A stretch of 64,000 nt of DNA from an uncultured Lachnotalea sp. (GCA_947066815.1 CAMSZT010000003.1:1-64000), one strand, 5' to 3'. Counted from the first letter of the stretch, positions 48,842 to 58,617 are shown. Notes: a model not told the origin generated them from the letters alone. A program made the numbers and translations.

Positions 48842-50434
48842 TCACATCCGCAGCCGGAAGGTCTTCGGCGCAAACCGGTACACAAGGAGGCAGGCCGCGA
48901 TACAGTAAAGTATACAGAAAGCGATCATCAGGAGCCCGAAGAGGAGGATCGGCAGCTTCACCTGGATCATTGCCCAGCTCGCAAGATAGGTGGCCATGGT
49001 GATCACCTTGTAGGTACCGCTCTTTAGCTCCGTCCCGGCATTGTAAGGCTGGAGCAGGTAATACAGGGTCAGATAATGGACCGAAAAGAAAATACTCATG
49101 GAGACCACCGACATAAAGAGGATCCAGTAGTCCAGGGGAGAGTCCGTCCCGCCGGAGGCGAAAAGCAGGAGCGCCAGCCCCGCTCCCATCACCGCCCCCG
49201 GCAGGAGGTTTACCTTGACGATCTCCCTGAGGCGGATCTGGAACAGCTTCAGGATAAATCCCGGTTTTTTATAGAAGGGATAGGTCAAAAGGCTGTGGTC
49301 ACAGTTCATGAACAGGGCCGCCGTGAAGCCGGCCCCCCGGTTGAGGAAATACATGATAAACACGAAATAGGGCAGCGATGTCACCAGAAGCTCGTTGATC
49401 CCTGCCCGAAACTCCGGCACAAACCGGAATGCGGCCAGACACCCCGCCGCGGCCGCAAGCTCCGCGAGGGCGATCCGTTTCGCCGACCTCCAGAGGATCT
49501 TCCTGTGCCGCCGGATGAACAGCTCGTTCAGGTATTCAAACCCCTTCCTGCCGCTGGTGATGGAACTGTCCGCGCTGATATTTTTGAGACTCTGCTCCCG
49601 CTGGACCTTTGCCGTAGCCTCGCTGCCCATCTGCACGGTGACGAGGGGCGCGCCCGCCAGAAGCTCCTTGTACATGAGCCGATAATCCGGAAAGGTCAGG
49701 ATCCGGCGGAGGGACAGGAGCCCCAGAAGGATCCCGGCGCACAGGAAGGCCGCGGAAGCCTCCGCCGGGAGACAGGCATCTAAAAACGGAAGCCCGTAGG
49801 CCGCCGCCAGGCACAGGGCGACGAAGACCCAGAACGGCCCCGTGGGATTATTCTCATTCCGCACCCGTTTTCTCCGCTCATAATCCCGCAGGGCGTAAGC
49901 CGCCATCAGAAGCTTGAGCCCCGCCACGAAAAACGGGATCAGCAGGCACTGCCATAGGGCGCAGCCCAGGGGCAGGCCGAACAGGAGGGCGCAGAGGGCA
50001 AAGCCCGCCAGCACCTTGAGGACCGCATAAAAGAAATTGACCAGCGTGTATCCCCTGGCGTCCATTCCCAGGAGGATCATCGCATAGTATTTGTCCTTGG
50101 TGGGATTGAACATGTAGGTGTTGAGCACCATTCCCGCCAGGGAGAGAAACACGAGCATGTGGAGAAAAGCCTGCCCCGCCGCCTCCCCGGGAAGCCCATA
50201 CAGGCTCAGGGCCCCGCCGATCATCAAAAGGAAATAGAGGTATTTCCCCAGAAAGGCCGAGACGATCTCCCAGAGCACTGAGACCACGTTGGCAAAGATC
50301 TTGAAGCCCCGGATCTGATAGACCGTCCCCGGGATCACCCGTCCGAGAAGGGGCATCTGCTTGACGGCATAGAGAATGGCATTGACCCGGTAGGTATTTC
50401 TGAGTGCAAATGACAGCCGCAGTGTTTTAAGCAT
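48842..50434 (-). CDS. ABC-2 type transporter permease
   Basis: A 530-residue membrane protein with about twelve to fourteen hydrophobic segments and no ATPase domain, the permease of the exporter whose ATPase is encoded just upstream. Segments include YLYFLLMIGGALSLYGLPGE near residue 70 and LPILLFGLLMIAFCILYCIA near the C-terminus. The family could not be narrowed. Antimicrobial or lipid export is common for two-gene systems of this size. The ATG at 50434 overlaps the ATPase gene by 8 bp; longer frames upstream run inside that gene. Confidence 0.85.
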   Translation of the reverse strand: MLKTLRLSFALRNTYRVNAILYAVKQMPLLGRVIPGTVYQIRGFKIFANVVSVLWEIVSAFLGKYLYFLLMIGGALSLYGLPGEAAGQAFLHMLVFLSLAGMVLNTYMFNPTKDKYYAMILLGMDARGYTLVNFFYAVLKVLAGFALCALLFGLPLGCALWQCLLIPFFVAGLKLLMAAYALRDYERRKRVRNENNPTGPFWVFVALCLAAAYGLPFLDACLPAEASAAFLCAGILLGLLSLRRILTFPDYRLMYKELLAGAPLVTVQMGSEATAKVQREQSLKNISADSSITSGRKGFEYLNELFIRRHRKILWRSAKRIALAELAAAAGCLAAFRFVPEFRAGINELLVTSLPYFVFIMYFLNRGAGFTAALFMNCDHSLLTYPFYKKPGFILKLFQIRLREIVKVNLLPGAVMGAGLALLLFASGGTDSPLDYWILFMSVVSMSIFFSVHYLTLYYLLQPYNAGTELKSGTYKVITMATYLASWAMIQVKLPILLFGLLMIAFCILYCIAACLLVYRFAPKTFRLRM

Positions 50435-51128
50435 GATCCTCCTCCCGGAGGGCCTCGAGGATCCTCTCCTTAAATTCCTTCCTGTCAAGATCCGACTTGT
50501 CCACCTTCTCCAGCACCCCATGGCTGAGAAGCACGATCTCGTCGCACAGATCCAGCGCCAGATCCATGATATGGGTGGAAAAGACCGTGATCCGCCCCGC
50601 CTTCAGCGACCGCAGAAGTCCCTTCATCTCCTCCGCCACCACCACATCCAGGGATGTGAGCGGCTCGTCCAGGAGGAGCAGGTTGGGCTCCGCGATGATG
50701 TGGATCAGCATCTGCATCTTGTTCTTCATGCCGTGGGAATAATCCTTGAGAAGCTTATCCCGGTCCTCCGGAGCGATGCTCATGCGGGCAAAATACTCAT
50801 CCAGGGGCTTCGGCTCCTTCACCTCGTGGATGTCCATGAAAAATTTCAGGAATTCCCGCGCCGTCATGAACTCCGGGACCGTCGGCATGGAGAGGACATA
50901 GCCGATGTCCTCCGGGGCCGCGTCCCTGCGGCCTGTCCCGTCCTCAAAATAAAAGCTTCCCCCGTCCGTCCTCAGATCCCCGTTCAGACAGTTAAAAAGC
51001 GTCGTCTTCCCGGCCCCGTTCCTGCCGAGAAGCCCGTAGATCTTTCCTTCCTCAAAGGCAAAGTCGATATCCTTAAGGACCTGTCTCCCGTTGTAGCTCT
51101 TCGAGAGATGTTCGATCACAAATTTCAT
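50427..51128 (-). CDS. ABC transporter ATP-binding protein
   Basis: A 233-residue ABC ATPase. Walker A is GLLGRNGAGKTTLFNCL (about residues 33-49). The signature reads KDYSHGMKNKMQML, with SHGMK in place of LSGGQ, a variant usual in ABC-2 exporters. Walker B is LLLLDEPLTSLD, and the switch His is in VFSTHIMDLALD. It powers the permease encoded 8 bp downstream by overlap. ATG 51128 has aggaagagg upstream. No regulator gene adjoins the pair, so its inducer is unknown. Confidence 0.93.
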   Translation of the reverse strand: MKFVIEHLSKSYNGRQVLKDIDFAFEEGKIYGLLGRNGAGKTTLFNCLNGDLRTDGGSFYFEDGTGRRDAAPEDIGYVLSMPTVPEFMTAREFLKFFMDIHEVKEPKPLDEYFARMSIAPEDRDKLLKDYSHGMKNKMQMLIHIIAEPNLLLLDEPLTSLDVVVAEEMKGLLRSLKAGRITVFSTHIMDLALDLCDEIVLLSHGVLEKVDKSDLDRKEFKERILEALREEDHA

Positions 51129-51257
51129 AAACCTCTTCCTCCTCACATCCCTCTATTATACCTCGCGTCTCCCTCCTCTTCAATTCTTTTTGACCGGAGA
51201 AAAAATCGTATTTCATCAAGATCTCCCCGGAAAATGCCGGCCCGCGGCAGGGGCCTG

Positions 51258-52040
51258 TCATTTTAACGCCACATCCAGCGCGAGCATGAGCGTAAACCCC
51301 ATCGCGAAAAATATGGTGCCAAGGTTCGAATGTGTCCCGGCGGACGCCTCCGGGATCAGCTCCTCCACGACCACATAGAGCATCGCCCCGGCCGCAAAGC
51401 TGAGCAGATACGGCAGGGCCGGAAGAATGAATCCGGCCAGCCAGATCGTCAGAAGGGCGGCCAGCGGCTCTGCCGCGCCGGACAGGACGCCATAGAGGAA
51501 TGCCCGCCCTTTTCCCACCCCCTCCGCCCGGAGAGGGATCGAGACGATCGCCCCCTCCGGAAAATTCTGAAGGGCAATGCCGGCGGAAAGCGCCAGCGCC
51601 CCGGTCGCGCTGATGCTCTCGTTCCCGGCCATCCGGCCGGCCAGCACCACGCCCACCGCCATGCCTTCCGGAATGTTGTGGAGAGTGACGGCCAGCACCA
51701 GCATGGTCGTACGTTTCAGAGGGACACAGACCCCCTCCGGCTCCATGCAGTTCTGATGCAGATGGGGGATCGTCTTATCCAATGCCAGCAGGAACAGGAT
51801 CCCCAGCCAGGATCCGGCCACGGCGGGAATAAATGCCCACCGGCCCAGGCCGGCCGCCTGTTCCATGGCGGGGATCAGCAGGCTCCAGACAGATGCCGCC
51901 ACCATGACCCCCGCCGCAAAGCCGGTCAGGATACGCCGGATCCCCGTGTGGAACGCGCCGCCCATTACAAATACACAGGCCGCACCCAGCCCCGTCCCGA
52001 TGAACGGAAGCAATATCTCCTGTATCGTCTGTGTGATCAT
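51258..52040 (-). CDS. ZIP family metal transporter
   Basis: A 260-residue ZIP transporter with about eight helices, moving zinc or other divalent metals into the cytoplasm. The two metal-binding helices are clear: VTLHNIPEGMAVGVVLAG (TM4) and GIALQNFPEGAIVSIPLR (TM5). A His-containing loop, DKTIPHLHQNCMEPEG, lies between TM3 and TM4. It has a weak aaggactttatg start region. It stands between the ABC exporter and a P-type ATPase, all leftward but with separate leaders of 130-165 bp. Confidence 0.93.
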   Translation of the reverse strand: MITQTIQEILLPFIGTGLGAACVFVMGGAFHTGIRRILTGFAAGVMVAASVWSLLIPAMEQAAGLGRWAFIPAVAGSWLGILFLLALDKTIPHLHQNCMEPEGVCVPLKRTTMLVLAVTLHNIPEGMAVGVVLAGRMAGNESISATGALALSAGIALQNFPEGAIVSIPLRAEGVGKGRAFLYGVLSGAAEPLAALLTIWLAGFILPALPYLLSFAAGAMLYVVVEELIPEASAGTHSNLGTIFFAMGFTLMLALDVALK

Positions 52041-52205
52041 AAAGTCCTTCCTCCTCCATATAGAGTTTTGCCGGGCTTTGCATCTCCGTGAAACCCGACA
52101 TCCCTATTATGGCCGGAGGCACATCATTTGATAAGTCATCCTGTCCCGGGGGGCATGTGTTCTCCCAGGTTCTTCCTATGGCTCCAAAAGGTCATCTCCT
52201 TCCGC

Positions 52206-54620
52206 TCAGTCCGGCTTCAGGACCGCCTCCACCGCCCTCCGGATGAGGAAGAGGCACGGAACGGCGGCCCCCATGATCAGGAAAAGCACGAACAACTGGG
52301 TGAGGCCAAGGGGAACCAGCGAGTAGAGCAGGCGGCCCAGAAGGAGGATGTTGGCGGCAAGGAGCGCTGCCATGGAGATCCAAATGGCAAACCGCTTTTT
52401 GTCAAAGGGACTGCAGACCCCGGCCAGCACCAGAAGGCCCACAAAGCCCACGGCGACTCCGGCCATGGTGTTCATGACCGCCACAGAATACCCCCCGGCC
52501 TCACAGACGACGGACACGGCCAGCACGGCCAGCACGTTGGTCAGGCCACCCGGCAGGGCCTTCCGCATGACATTGTAGATAAACCTGCCCCGGATCATCT
52601 CCTCACTCGGCTCCAGGGCCAGAAAAAAGGAGGGGATCCCAATGGTAAAGCCGCCGATCATGGTGAGCTGGATGGGTGTCAGCGGATATGTAAGGGGCGC
52701 AAACAGCAGGATGACCGTCAGCACAAAGGAAAAGATATTCTTCACCAGGAACAGGGCCGCCGCCCGCTCGATGTTGTTGATGACCCGGCGTCCCTCCGCC
52801 ACCACCTGCGGCATGGCGGAAAGATCGGAATCCATCAGCACCAGGTGGGCCGCATGACAGGCGGCGTCGCTGCCGGAAGCCATAGCCACGCCGCAGTCGG
52901 CATCCTTTAAGGCCAGCACGTCGTTGACCCCGTCGCCGGTCATGGCCACCGTGTGCCCGTTCTGCTGCAGGGCCTTCACAAGCTGCCGCTTCTGTTCCGG
53001 CGTTACCCGGCCGAACACCGTGTACTGCTCTGCCGCCTGCAAAAGCTCCGCTTCCGTTTTCAGGCTCCCGGCATCCACGGACCGTTCGGCCCCGGTGATC
53101 CCTGCCCGCGCGGCGATCCCGGACACCGCGGCCGGATCGTCTCCGGAGATCACCTTGACGGTCACGCCCTGTTCCTCAAAAAAACGGAAGGTCTCCCCGG
53201 CATTTTCCCGGATGTTGTTGGCGATCACCAGGAAGGCCAGGGGACGGATGTTCCCCAAAAGAGGCTTCCCCTCCTCCGGCTCTCCCTCATAGGAGGCCGC
53301 CAGAAGCACTCTCTCCCCCCGTTTTGCATAGTCCGCAAGCTGCCCGGAAAGCTCCGGATGCCGGTCCCCCAGGAGGATGCCCGGCGCTCCCAGGACGTAA
53401 GCGCCGCGGCCTTCAAAGACCACGGCGCTCCATTTGGTCTTTGACTGAAAAGGGATACTCCGGACCGGTCTCCAGATCCCTTCCCCGGAGGCCAAAGTTC
53501 CCTCTGCCCCGGCCGTCTCTCCCACTCCTGCTGTCTGTGCTTCTCCGGCCGTCTGTCCTGCTCCGGCCTCCTCCGTCCCCGCATAATGGCGCCGGAGGGC
53601 CATGGCCGTCTCATTATCCGCCGGCAGCACCCTGTGATAGGCCCCTAGAAGCTCCGTGACAAAGGCGTCTCCCTTCTCCTCATCCAGGCAGACCACCCTG
53701 GAAAGACGCATCCGCGGCTCCGTGATGGTCCCCGTCTTATCCACACAGAGCACATCCACCCGGGCCAGCGTCTCGATGCAGCTCATCTCGTGGACTACGG
53801 TGTGCCTCTTCGCCAGGCGCATGACACCGAGGGCCAGGGCCACGCTGGTCAGAAGATACAGTCCTTCCGGGATCATCCCCACCAGCGCCGCGATGACTGC
53901 CACCGCCGCGTCCGCAAGGCCAAGCTCCATGACCCACCTCTGCTTCCAGAACAAGAGCAGGCCCATGGGGATCAAAAGTGCCGCAATGACATGGAGGATC
54001 CCATCCAGCGCCGCCATCATTTCCGATTTCTTCCCGACTCCTTTTTTCCTGGCCTCCACCGTCAGCCTCGACACATAGGAATCGGCGCCCACATGGGTCA
54101 GTCTTGCCAAGCACTTCCCGGACAAAAGAAAGCTTCCCGATCTCAGCCCGCTCCCCGCCTTTTTGTAAACGGCGTCGGCCTCGCCGGTGATGAGGGCTTC
54201 GCTGACCCTGGCTTCCCCCTCCTCCACCACAGCATCCGCCGGGATCTGGTCGCCGGCCTTAAAGACAACCAGATCGTCCTTCACCAGCTCCCGGGAAGGA
54301 AGGAGCTGCTCCTCCCCGTCCCGGAGAACCGGATAGCTTGCCGCCGTCAGGAGAGACAGCCTGTCCACCACCCGTTTGGAGCGGAGCTGCTGGATGATCC
54401 CGATCACCGCATTGGCCGCGACGGCGATCAGAAACAGCATCTGCTTATGGCGTCCCACCAGGATCAGGCAGGCCGCCAGCACCGCAAATATCAGATTAAA
54501 AAAGGTGAACACATTTCCCGCTACGATCTGTCCCACCGATCTGGACGGCGTCTCCACCGGAAGATTCTGCAGGCCAAGGCGCTTCCTCTGCTCCGCCTGC
54601 TCACTGGTCAATCCCTTCAC
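52206..54620 (-). CDS. P-type cation-transporting ATPase
   Basis: An 804-residue P-type ATPase. The A-domain ALITGEADAV, the phosphorylation site CVDKTGTITEP (Asp near residue 294), the N-domain, and the hinge AMTGDGVNDVLALKDADCGV are all present, with about ten membrane helices. TM4 has GMIPEGLYLLTS (PEGL), typical of Ca/Mg-type cation pumps rather than PC-motif heavy-metal pumps. No N-terminal metal-binding domain is present. The start is a GTG at 54620 with agaggagg upstream; the open frame to 54911 is unrelated sequence. The exact ion is unknown. Confidence 0.93.
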   Translation of the reverse strand: MKGLTSEQAEQRKRLGLQNLPVETPSRSVGQIVAGNVFTFFNLIFAVLAACLILVGRHKQMLFLIAVAANAVIGIIQQLRSKRVVDRLSLLTAASYPVLRDGEEQLLPSRELVKDDLVVFKAGDQIPADAVVEEGEARVSEALITGEADAVYKKAGSGLRSGSFLLSGKCLARLTHVGADSYVSRLTVEARKKGVGKKSEMMAALDGILHVIAALLIPMGLLLFWKQRWVMELGLADAAVAVIAALVGMIPEGLYLLTSVALALGVMRLAKRHTVVHEMSCIETLARVDVLCVDKTGTITEPRMRLSRVVCLDEEKGDAFVTELLGAYHRVLPADNETAMALRRHYAGTEEAGAGQTAGEAQTAGVGETAGAEGTLASGEGIWRPVRSIPFQSKTKWSAVVFEGRGAYVLGAPGILLGDRHPELSGQLADYAKRGERVLLAASYEGEPEEGKPLLGNIRPLAFLVIANNIRENAGETFRFFEEQGVTVKVISGDDPAAVSGIAARAGITGAERSVDAGSLKTEAELLQAAEQYTVFGRVTPEQKRQLVKALQQNGHTVAMTGDGVNDVLALKDADCGVAMASGSDAACHAAHLVLMDSDLSAMPQVVAEGRRVINNIERAAALFLVKNIFSFVLTVILLFAPLTYPLTPIQLTMIGGFTIGIPSFFLALEPSEEMIRGRFIYNVMRKALPGGLTNVLAVLAVSVVCEAGGYSVAVMNTMAGVAVGFVGLLVLAGVCSPFDKKRFAIWISMAALLAANILLLGRLLYSLVPLGLTQLFVLFLIMGAAVPCLFLIRRAVEAVLKPD

Positions 54621-54768
54621 GAAACCACTTCCTCCTCTTTCGCATCTCCTCCCCTGTGGGAAGCACCCTGAGCATCCCGGAAAAGCTGTGATGCTTTCTA
54701 CAGTATACCGCAGGAAAAGACAGATGACAATGAGAAGGGCCGTCCCGGATCTTCTTTTCGCGGGGAGA

Positions 54769-54951
54769 TCACTTCCATATTTCCTTCTCCAGCTTGTCCA
54801 GAAGTTCCTCCCTGGTGACCCGGTATTCGTCAAACCAGCCTGCTGCCTGTTTGTCCGAAGGGTTCTTGTCCAGATACTCTGCCAGGTCATTGAGCAGCAG
54901 GCTGACCTCATTCAGGTTCTCCAGCCTGTTATTTGTGTCGATCATCTTCAT
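54769..54951 (-). CDS. Small acidic helical protein, faintly CotJB-like
   Basis: A 60-residue protein, NEVSLLLNDLAEYLDKNPSD in the middle, with VTREELLDKLEKEIWK at the end. The pattern of LLxDLxxYLDxxPxD, then FDEYR and a helical end, recalls the spore-coat protein CotJB, but it is shorter and lacks the terminal Gly-Pro. The resemblance is weak. The ATG has gagaggag upstream. It precedes the P-type ATPase gene by 148 bp. Confidence 0.65.
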   Translation of the reverse strand: MKMIDTNNRLENLNEVSLLLNDLAEYLDKNPSDKQAAGWFDEYRVTREELLDKLEKEIWK

Positions 54952-55180
54952 TCCGCATGCTCCTCTCTGTCTTTTTTTATAGTATGGCTGTTCTGCAAAA
55001 AAACATCCCGCGGACCGGAAAATCCTTCCCTTTTGAGGCCCCTGTCGTAATCTGTAGAAATCTGTCGATGAATTATGCTATACTTTTTGCTGTTTTTGCA
55101 CTATAATGGTTATAGTTTTATAGCTTCAGAGATTTTAAGGTTTCAAAGAGATTTACATTAATTAGATGGGGGTTAAAAAT

Positions 55181-55327
55181 ATGGATAAGGGCTCCAGAAA
55201 TATTGAAGCTATGCAAGACCGGCTTCAGACACTGGAAGCTGAAAATGAACGGCTTTCCCAGATTGTCCGACAGCTGAACGCTACTCTGCAAAAACTCATT
55301 GAAACTTATGTATTGTCAGAGAAATAG
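55181..55327 (+). CDS. Tiny coiled-coil protein
   Basis: A 48-residue peptide beginning MDKGSRNIEAMQDRLQTLEA, with a leucine-zipper-like heptad pattern (ENERLSQIVRQLNATLQKLI). The coding case rests on a gatggggg site before the ATG, a promoter-like AT-rich leader with TATACT (55079-55084) and TATAAT (55102-55107), and a following hairpin terminator. No known family was recognised. It is the only rightward gene in this part of the window. Confidence 0.55.
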   Translation: MDKGSRNIEAMQDRLQTLEAENERLSQIVRQLNATLQKLIETYVLSEK

Positions 55328-55351
55328 CCGACGCTAAACGCAGCGGAATAC

Positions 55352-55406
55352 AAAAAGAAGATGTCCGGAAGCAGGCAGATAGCCATTCCCTGAACATCTT
55401 CTTTTT
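55352..55406. terminator. 13-bp bidirectional hairpin terminator
   Basis: aaaaagaagatgt (55352-55364) and acatcttcttttt (55394-55406) are exact inverse repeats with a 29-base loop. A-rich and T-rich ends allow termination both for the small rightward gene and for the leftward FGGY kinase, whose stop is 4 bp away. Confidence 0.75.
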
Positions 55407-55409
55407 AAT

Positions 55410-56924
55410 TTATCTTCTCATCAGATCCCGGTTCCTTCTATACAATTCCCGGAAAGTCTCAAAATACGGCTTATAGCACTCATGGGCCTCCCGGTCGGGC
55501 CGGTATATCTTTTTCGTCCGGATATACGGACGGATCTCCGAAAAGCTTTTAAAATGTCCGGTTCCGATCGCCGCCATCACGGCGTCCCCGAAGGCCGCCC
55601 CCACCGTCACATCCGCCGTCAGGATCTCCCTTCCCAGGATATCCGAGATGATCTGCATCCAGAGAGGGGCCTTTGTCCCTCCTCCGACCGCGTAGACATT
55701 GCGGATCGGAACCCTGTTTTCCGCAAATACTGCGAAATGCTCCGCCAGAGAATATCCCACCGACTCCAGGGCCGAGCGGTACATATGCCGCCTTGTATGG
55801 CGCAGGGTCATCCCGAACAGGATCCCCTTCGCCTTCGGGTCATTGACCGGGGTGCGCTCTCCCGCAAAATAGGGGACCGTGATCAGGCCCTCCGAGCCGG
55901 GCGGGATCTCCTCCAGGCCCTTTAACATCGCCGCGTAGGCGTTCTCCCCTCCGGCCCCCTCTTTTTCTGCCAGGTCAAAGAAAATATTGTCCCGGTACCA
56001 GCGGGTAAGCGTCCCCGCATTGTTCGTCCCTCCCTGCACGCTGCAGGTGTCCGGGATGATGAAGCCCCCGCTCCAGATCCTCGGATCCCGGACGATCCGG
56101 TCACACAGGCCGATCAGGTACAGGGAGGAGCCGATCTGGATCATCATATCCCCCTTCTCCAGGATCCCCGTGCTGATGGCCTCCGCGCCGGAATCGTCCG
56201 CCCCCGCGATGACAGGAGTCCCCGGGAGGAGTCCGGTTTCCCGCGCGGCCCGCGCCGTGACCGCGCCGGCCACATCCGTGGTGTCGCAGACCCGGGCAAG
56301 CTGGTCCGGCCTGCAGAACTGCGGACAGTACTCCATGTCAATAGAGCCGTCTTTCGTGCTGTAGAGGGGCGTAAAAGCGCCGTAGGCGAGAAAGCGGTCG
56401 ATGACATATTCCCCGGTCAGCTTTGCCGTGATGAAGGAGGAGCCGGTCAGCAGCTTATACGCCTTTTCATAGATTTCCGGCTCATGGTTCTTGAGCCACA
56501 GGATCTTCGGGGGCACATCGTTGGAACACAGCGGCCTCCCGTTAAACTCCAGGATCTTCTTCTCCCCGTACTTCCCGTTCAGGAAGGCGATCTCCTCCTC
56601 TGCCCTGGCATCAATCCCGTAGAGGATCGCCTTCCTGAGGGGCATGCAGTCCCGGTCCACAGCCACCAGGTCCGCCCCCAGGGTGCTGGCCCCCACAGCC
56701 GCGATGTCACTGTTTTTCAATCCGCTCTCCGCCAGGATTCCCCGGGTGACTCTGCAAAAATCCCCCCACCAGACCTCCTGCGCATCGTGCTCAAAGTAGT
56801 TCTTCCTGGGATTTTCCAGGCCGTGGCGCTCCGTATGGACGGCGATCACCCGGCACTCCCCGTCGATCAGTACCCCCTTGCTCTCGTAGGTGCCGATGTC
56901 AACGCCCAAATAATATCCTGCCAT
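55410..56924 (-). CDS. FGGY-family carbohydrate kinase (xylulokinase-like)
   Basis: A 504-residue FGGY kinase that would phosphorylate a sugar or polyol. The N-terminal phosphate-binding loop LGVDIGTYESKGVLI (residues 6-20), VIAGADDSGAEAISTGILEK with the catalytic Asp, GGTNNAGTLTRWY, and the second FGGY signature region NVYAVGGGTKAPLWMQIISD are present. The DD-type active site resembles xylulokinase and related ketose kinases. It is the last gene of a leftward catabolic cluster, 10 bp after the BtpA gene. Its true substrate is unknown. Confidence 0.92.
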   Translation of the reverse strand: MAGYYLGVDIGTYESKGVLIDGECRVIAVHTERHGLENPRKNYFEHDAQEVWWGDFCRVTRGILAESGLKNSDIAAVGASTLGADLVAVDRDCMPLRKAILYGIDARAEEEIAFLNGKYGEKKILEFNGRPLCSNDVPPKILWLKNHEPEIYEKAYKLLTGSSFITAKLTGEYVIDRFLAYGAFTPLYSTKDGSIDMEYCPQFCRPDQLARVCDTTDVAGAVTARAARETGLLPGTPVIAGADDSGAEAISTGILEKGDMMIQIGSSLYLIGLCDRIVRDPRIWSGGFIIPDTCSVQGGTNNAGTLTRWYRDNIFFDLAEKEGAGGENAYAAMLKGLEEIPPGSEGLITVPYFAGERTPVNDPKAKGILFGMTLRHTRRHMYRSALESVGYSLAEHFAVFAENRVPIRNVYAVGGGTKAPLWMQIISDILGREILTADVTVGAAFGDAVMAAIGTGHFKSFSEIRPYIRTKKIYRPDREAHECYKPYFETFRELYRRNRDLMRR

Positions 56925-56934
56925 CTCCTTCTCC

Positions 56935-57747
56935 TCACTGGTCTCCCCTGCATTCCCGCACGGTCTCCATAAATTCCTTTACCAGCTCATACTCCACAAA
57001 ATTCATGAATTTCCCGTCCTTCTTAAACGCAGTCCCCACAAAGGCGCCGTCGCAGGCCGCCAGCTTATCCTTCACGTTTTCCCTTCTGGTCCCCGTATTG
57101 CTGAATACCGGCGTCCCGGGGACCGCCTCCCGGATCCTCTTCAGGGCATCCGTATCCGCGTCCTGTCCCGCATGGATACCGGACATACAGAGCCCCTGGG
57201 GATGGCATTTAAAGACCGCGGCCTTCGCCGTCACCGCAAGATCCCGCCCGCTCAAGTCCCCGTCCGACTCGGCATTGATCATATAAAACATCATCAGGTC
57301 GTCCAGCTCCAGCTCCCTTCTCCGCCGCACATAGCTGCCCGCATTTTTCGAGCGGATGCCGGATTCCCCCACATAGCCTCCGGTAAAAACACTGCGCACA
57401 AACTGCGCGTCCACGGCCGCCGCCAGGTCGATCGTCGCCATGGGATCGCTGATGGCGTGGACGCCGAAGGGGACCCGGATCTCCCCCTTCAGCCTGCCGA
57501 TGATATACGCCATCGACGCGGTGGTCACATGGCTCAGCTCATCGATATAAGGATAACTGAATTCATTGGAAAACAGGATCCCGTCAACCCCTCCGTCCTG
57601 CAGGGCCGTAAGCTCCCGGCGGGCCATCTCCACCTGATGCTCGATCTTGTCCCCCCTCACGTAGCCCGGATCTCCCGGCAGCTCCCTGAGATGAAGAAGC
57701 GCGATGATCGGTTTTGAAGTTCCGAATAATTCCTTGATCGTCTGCAT
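56935..57747 (-). CDS. BtpA/SgcQ family TIM-barrel protein
   Basis: A 270-residue protein of the BtpA family, which includes SgcQ of the E. coli sgc sugar operon. It is predicted to be a TIM barrel, and its reaction is not established. Family phrases are IALLHLRELPGDPGY at the start, DGGVDGILFSNEFSYPY, VPFGVHAISDPMATIDLAAA and GIHAGQDADTDALKRIRE. An aldolase- or nucleosidase-like role has been suggested for such proteins. ATG 57747 has gagagga upstream. It lies between an epimerase and the FGGY kinase in the sugar cluster. Confidence 0.88.
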   Translation of the reverse strand: MQTIKELFGTSKPIIALLHLRELPGDPGYVRGDKIEHQVEMARRELTALQDGGVDGILFSNEFSYPYIDELSHVTTASMAYIIGRLKGEIRVPFGVHAISDPMATIDLAAAVDAQFVRSVFTGGYVGESGIRSKNAGSYVRRRRELELDDLMMFYMINAESDGDLSGRDLAVTAKAAVFKCHPQGLCMSGIHAGQDADTDALKRIREAVPGTPVFSNTGTRRENVKDKLAACDGAFVGTAFKKDGKFMNFVEYELVKEFMETVRECRGDQ

Positions 57748-57761
57748 GACTTTACTCCTCT

Positions 57762-58595
57762 CTAACCGCATATTGCCCGTCTGACCATGTCCACGCCCTT
57801 CTTTACCGACGCGTCGGGATCGATGTAGTGCCGCCTGGAGCAGACCTCCAGGGTGATGGAGCCTGTAAACTCGTGCTCCTCCAGCTGGGAGACATAGGTC
57901 CTAAGGGGCAGATCCCCGTATCCCCAGGGCACCTGGCCGGACTCATTCAGATGGATATGTACGATGTCCTTTCCGAAGGCATCAAAATAATCGTCCAGGT
58001 TTTCCCCCTTTACTGCCATGTGGCAGGTGTCGACCAGGAGCTTCACGTTGTCCAGGGCGACCTCCTCCAGCATCCTCTTCGCGCTGGGGATATCCCCCAC
58101 CAGATTGGACTCCACGATCTGCAGCGGCTCCAGGGCCAGCACGATCCCCCTCTCCGCCGCCGCTTTCCCGATCTCGATCATCGCGTCCCTGGAGAGCTCC
58201 CAGGCCCGCTTGAGTCCGTCCGGCTTATCATAAAAGCCCCAGCCCGGACACAGATGCAGAAGAGGGCTTTCCAGGATCTCGCACAGATCGACGGCCCGCT
58301 TCATGGAGGCGATGGAACGGCTGCGGATCAGCGGATCCTCCGCCGCGATGTTAAAGGGATACACCACCTGCTCCGGGCAGACGCAGAAGCAGCGAAGCCC
58401 CCGCTCCTTAAGCTTTTCGCCCACGGCCCTGAAATCCCCGTCGGTCCCGTCCTCCAGGTGCAGATGCGGGTTCGCGGCCCACAGGTTGATATTCTCCACC
58501 CCCATGTCCCTGGCAGCATCCAGGAAATGATCCAGTGTGTAGAACAGATAATTCATATTCATGATGCCGATCTGATCCCATGTCAGTTTTTTCAT
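57762..58595 (-). CDS. Sugar phosphate isomerase/epimerase (AP endonuclease 2 family)
   Basis: A 277-residue TIM-barrel isomerase/epimerase. Metal-binding residues are expected in GIVLALEPLQIVESNLVG (Glu), LLVDTCHMAVKGENLDDYFD (Asp, His), IVHIHLNESGQVPWG (His) and SITLEVCSRRHYIDPD (Glu), in the family order. It would act on a ketose or keto-acid with Mn, Co or Mg. It is 14 bp upstream of btpA and 22 bp downstream of a second family member with only distant similarity, so the two probably act in sequence. Confidence 0.9.
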   Translation of the reverse strand: MKKLTWDQIGIMNMNYLFYTLDHFLDAARDMGVENINLWAANPHLHLEDGTDGDFRAVGEKLKERGLRCFCVCPEQVVYPFNIAAEDPLIRSRSIASMKRAVDLCEILESPLLHLCPGWGFYDKPDGLKRAWELSRDAMIEIGKAAAERGIVLALEPLQIVESNLVGDIPSAKRMLEEVALDNVKLLVDTCHMAVKGENLDDYFDAFGKDIVHIHLNESGQVPWGYGDLPLRTYVSQLEEHEFTGSITLEVCSRRHYIDPDASVKKGVDMVRRAICG

Positions 58596-58617
58596 CTGTC
58601 TCTCCCCTTCCCTTCCG

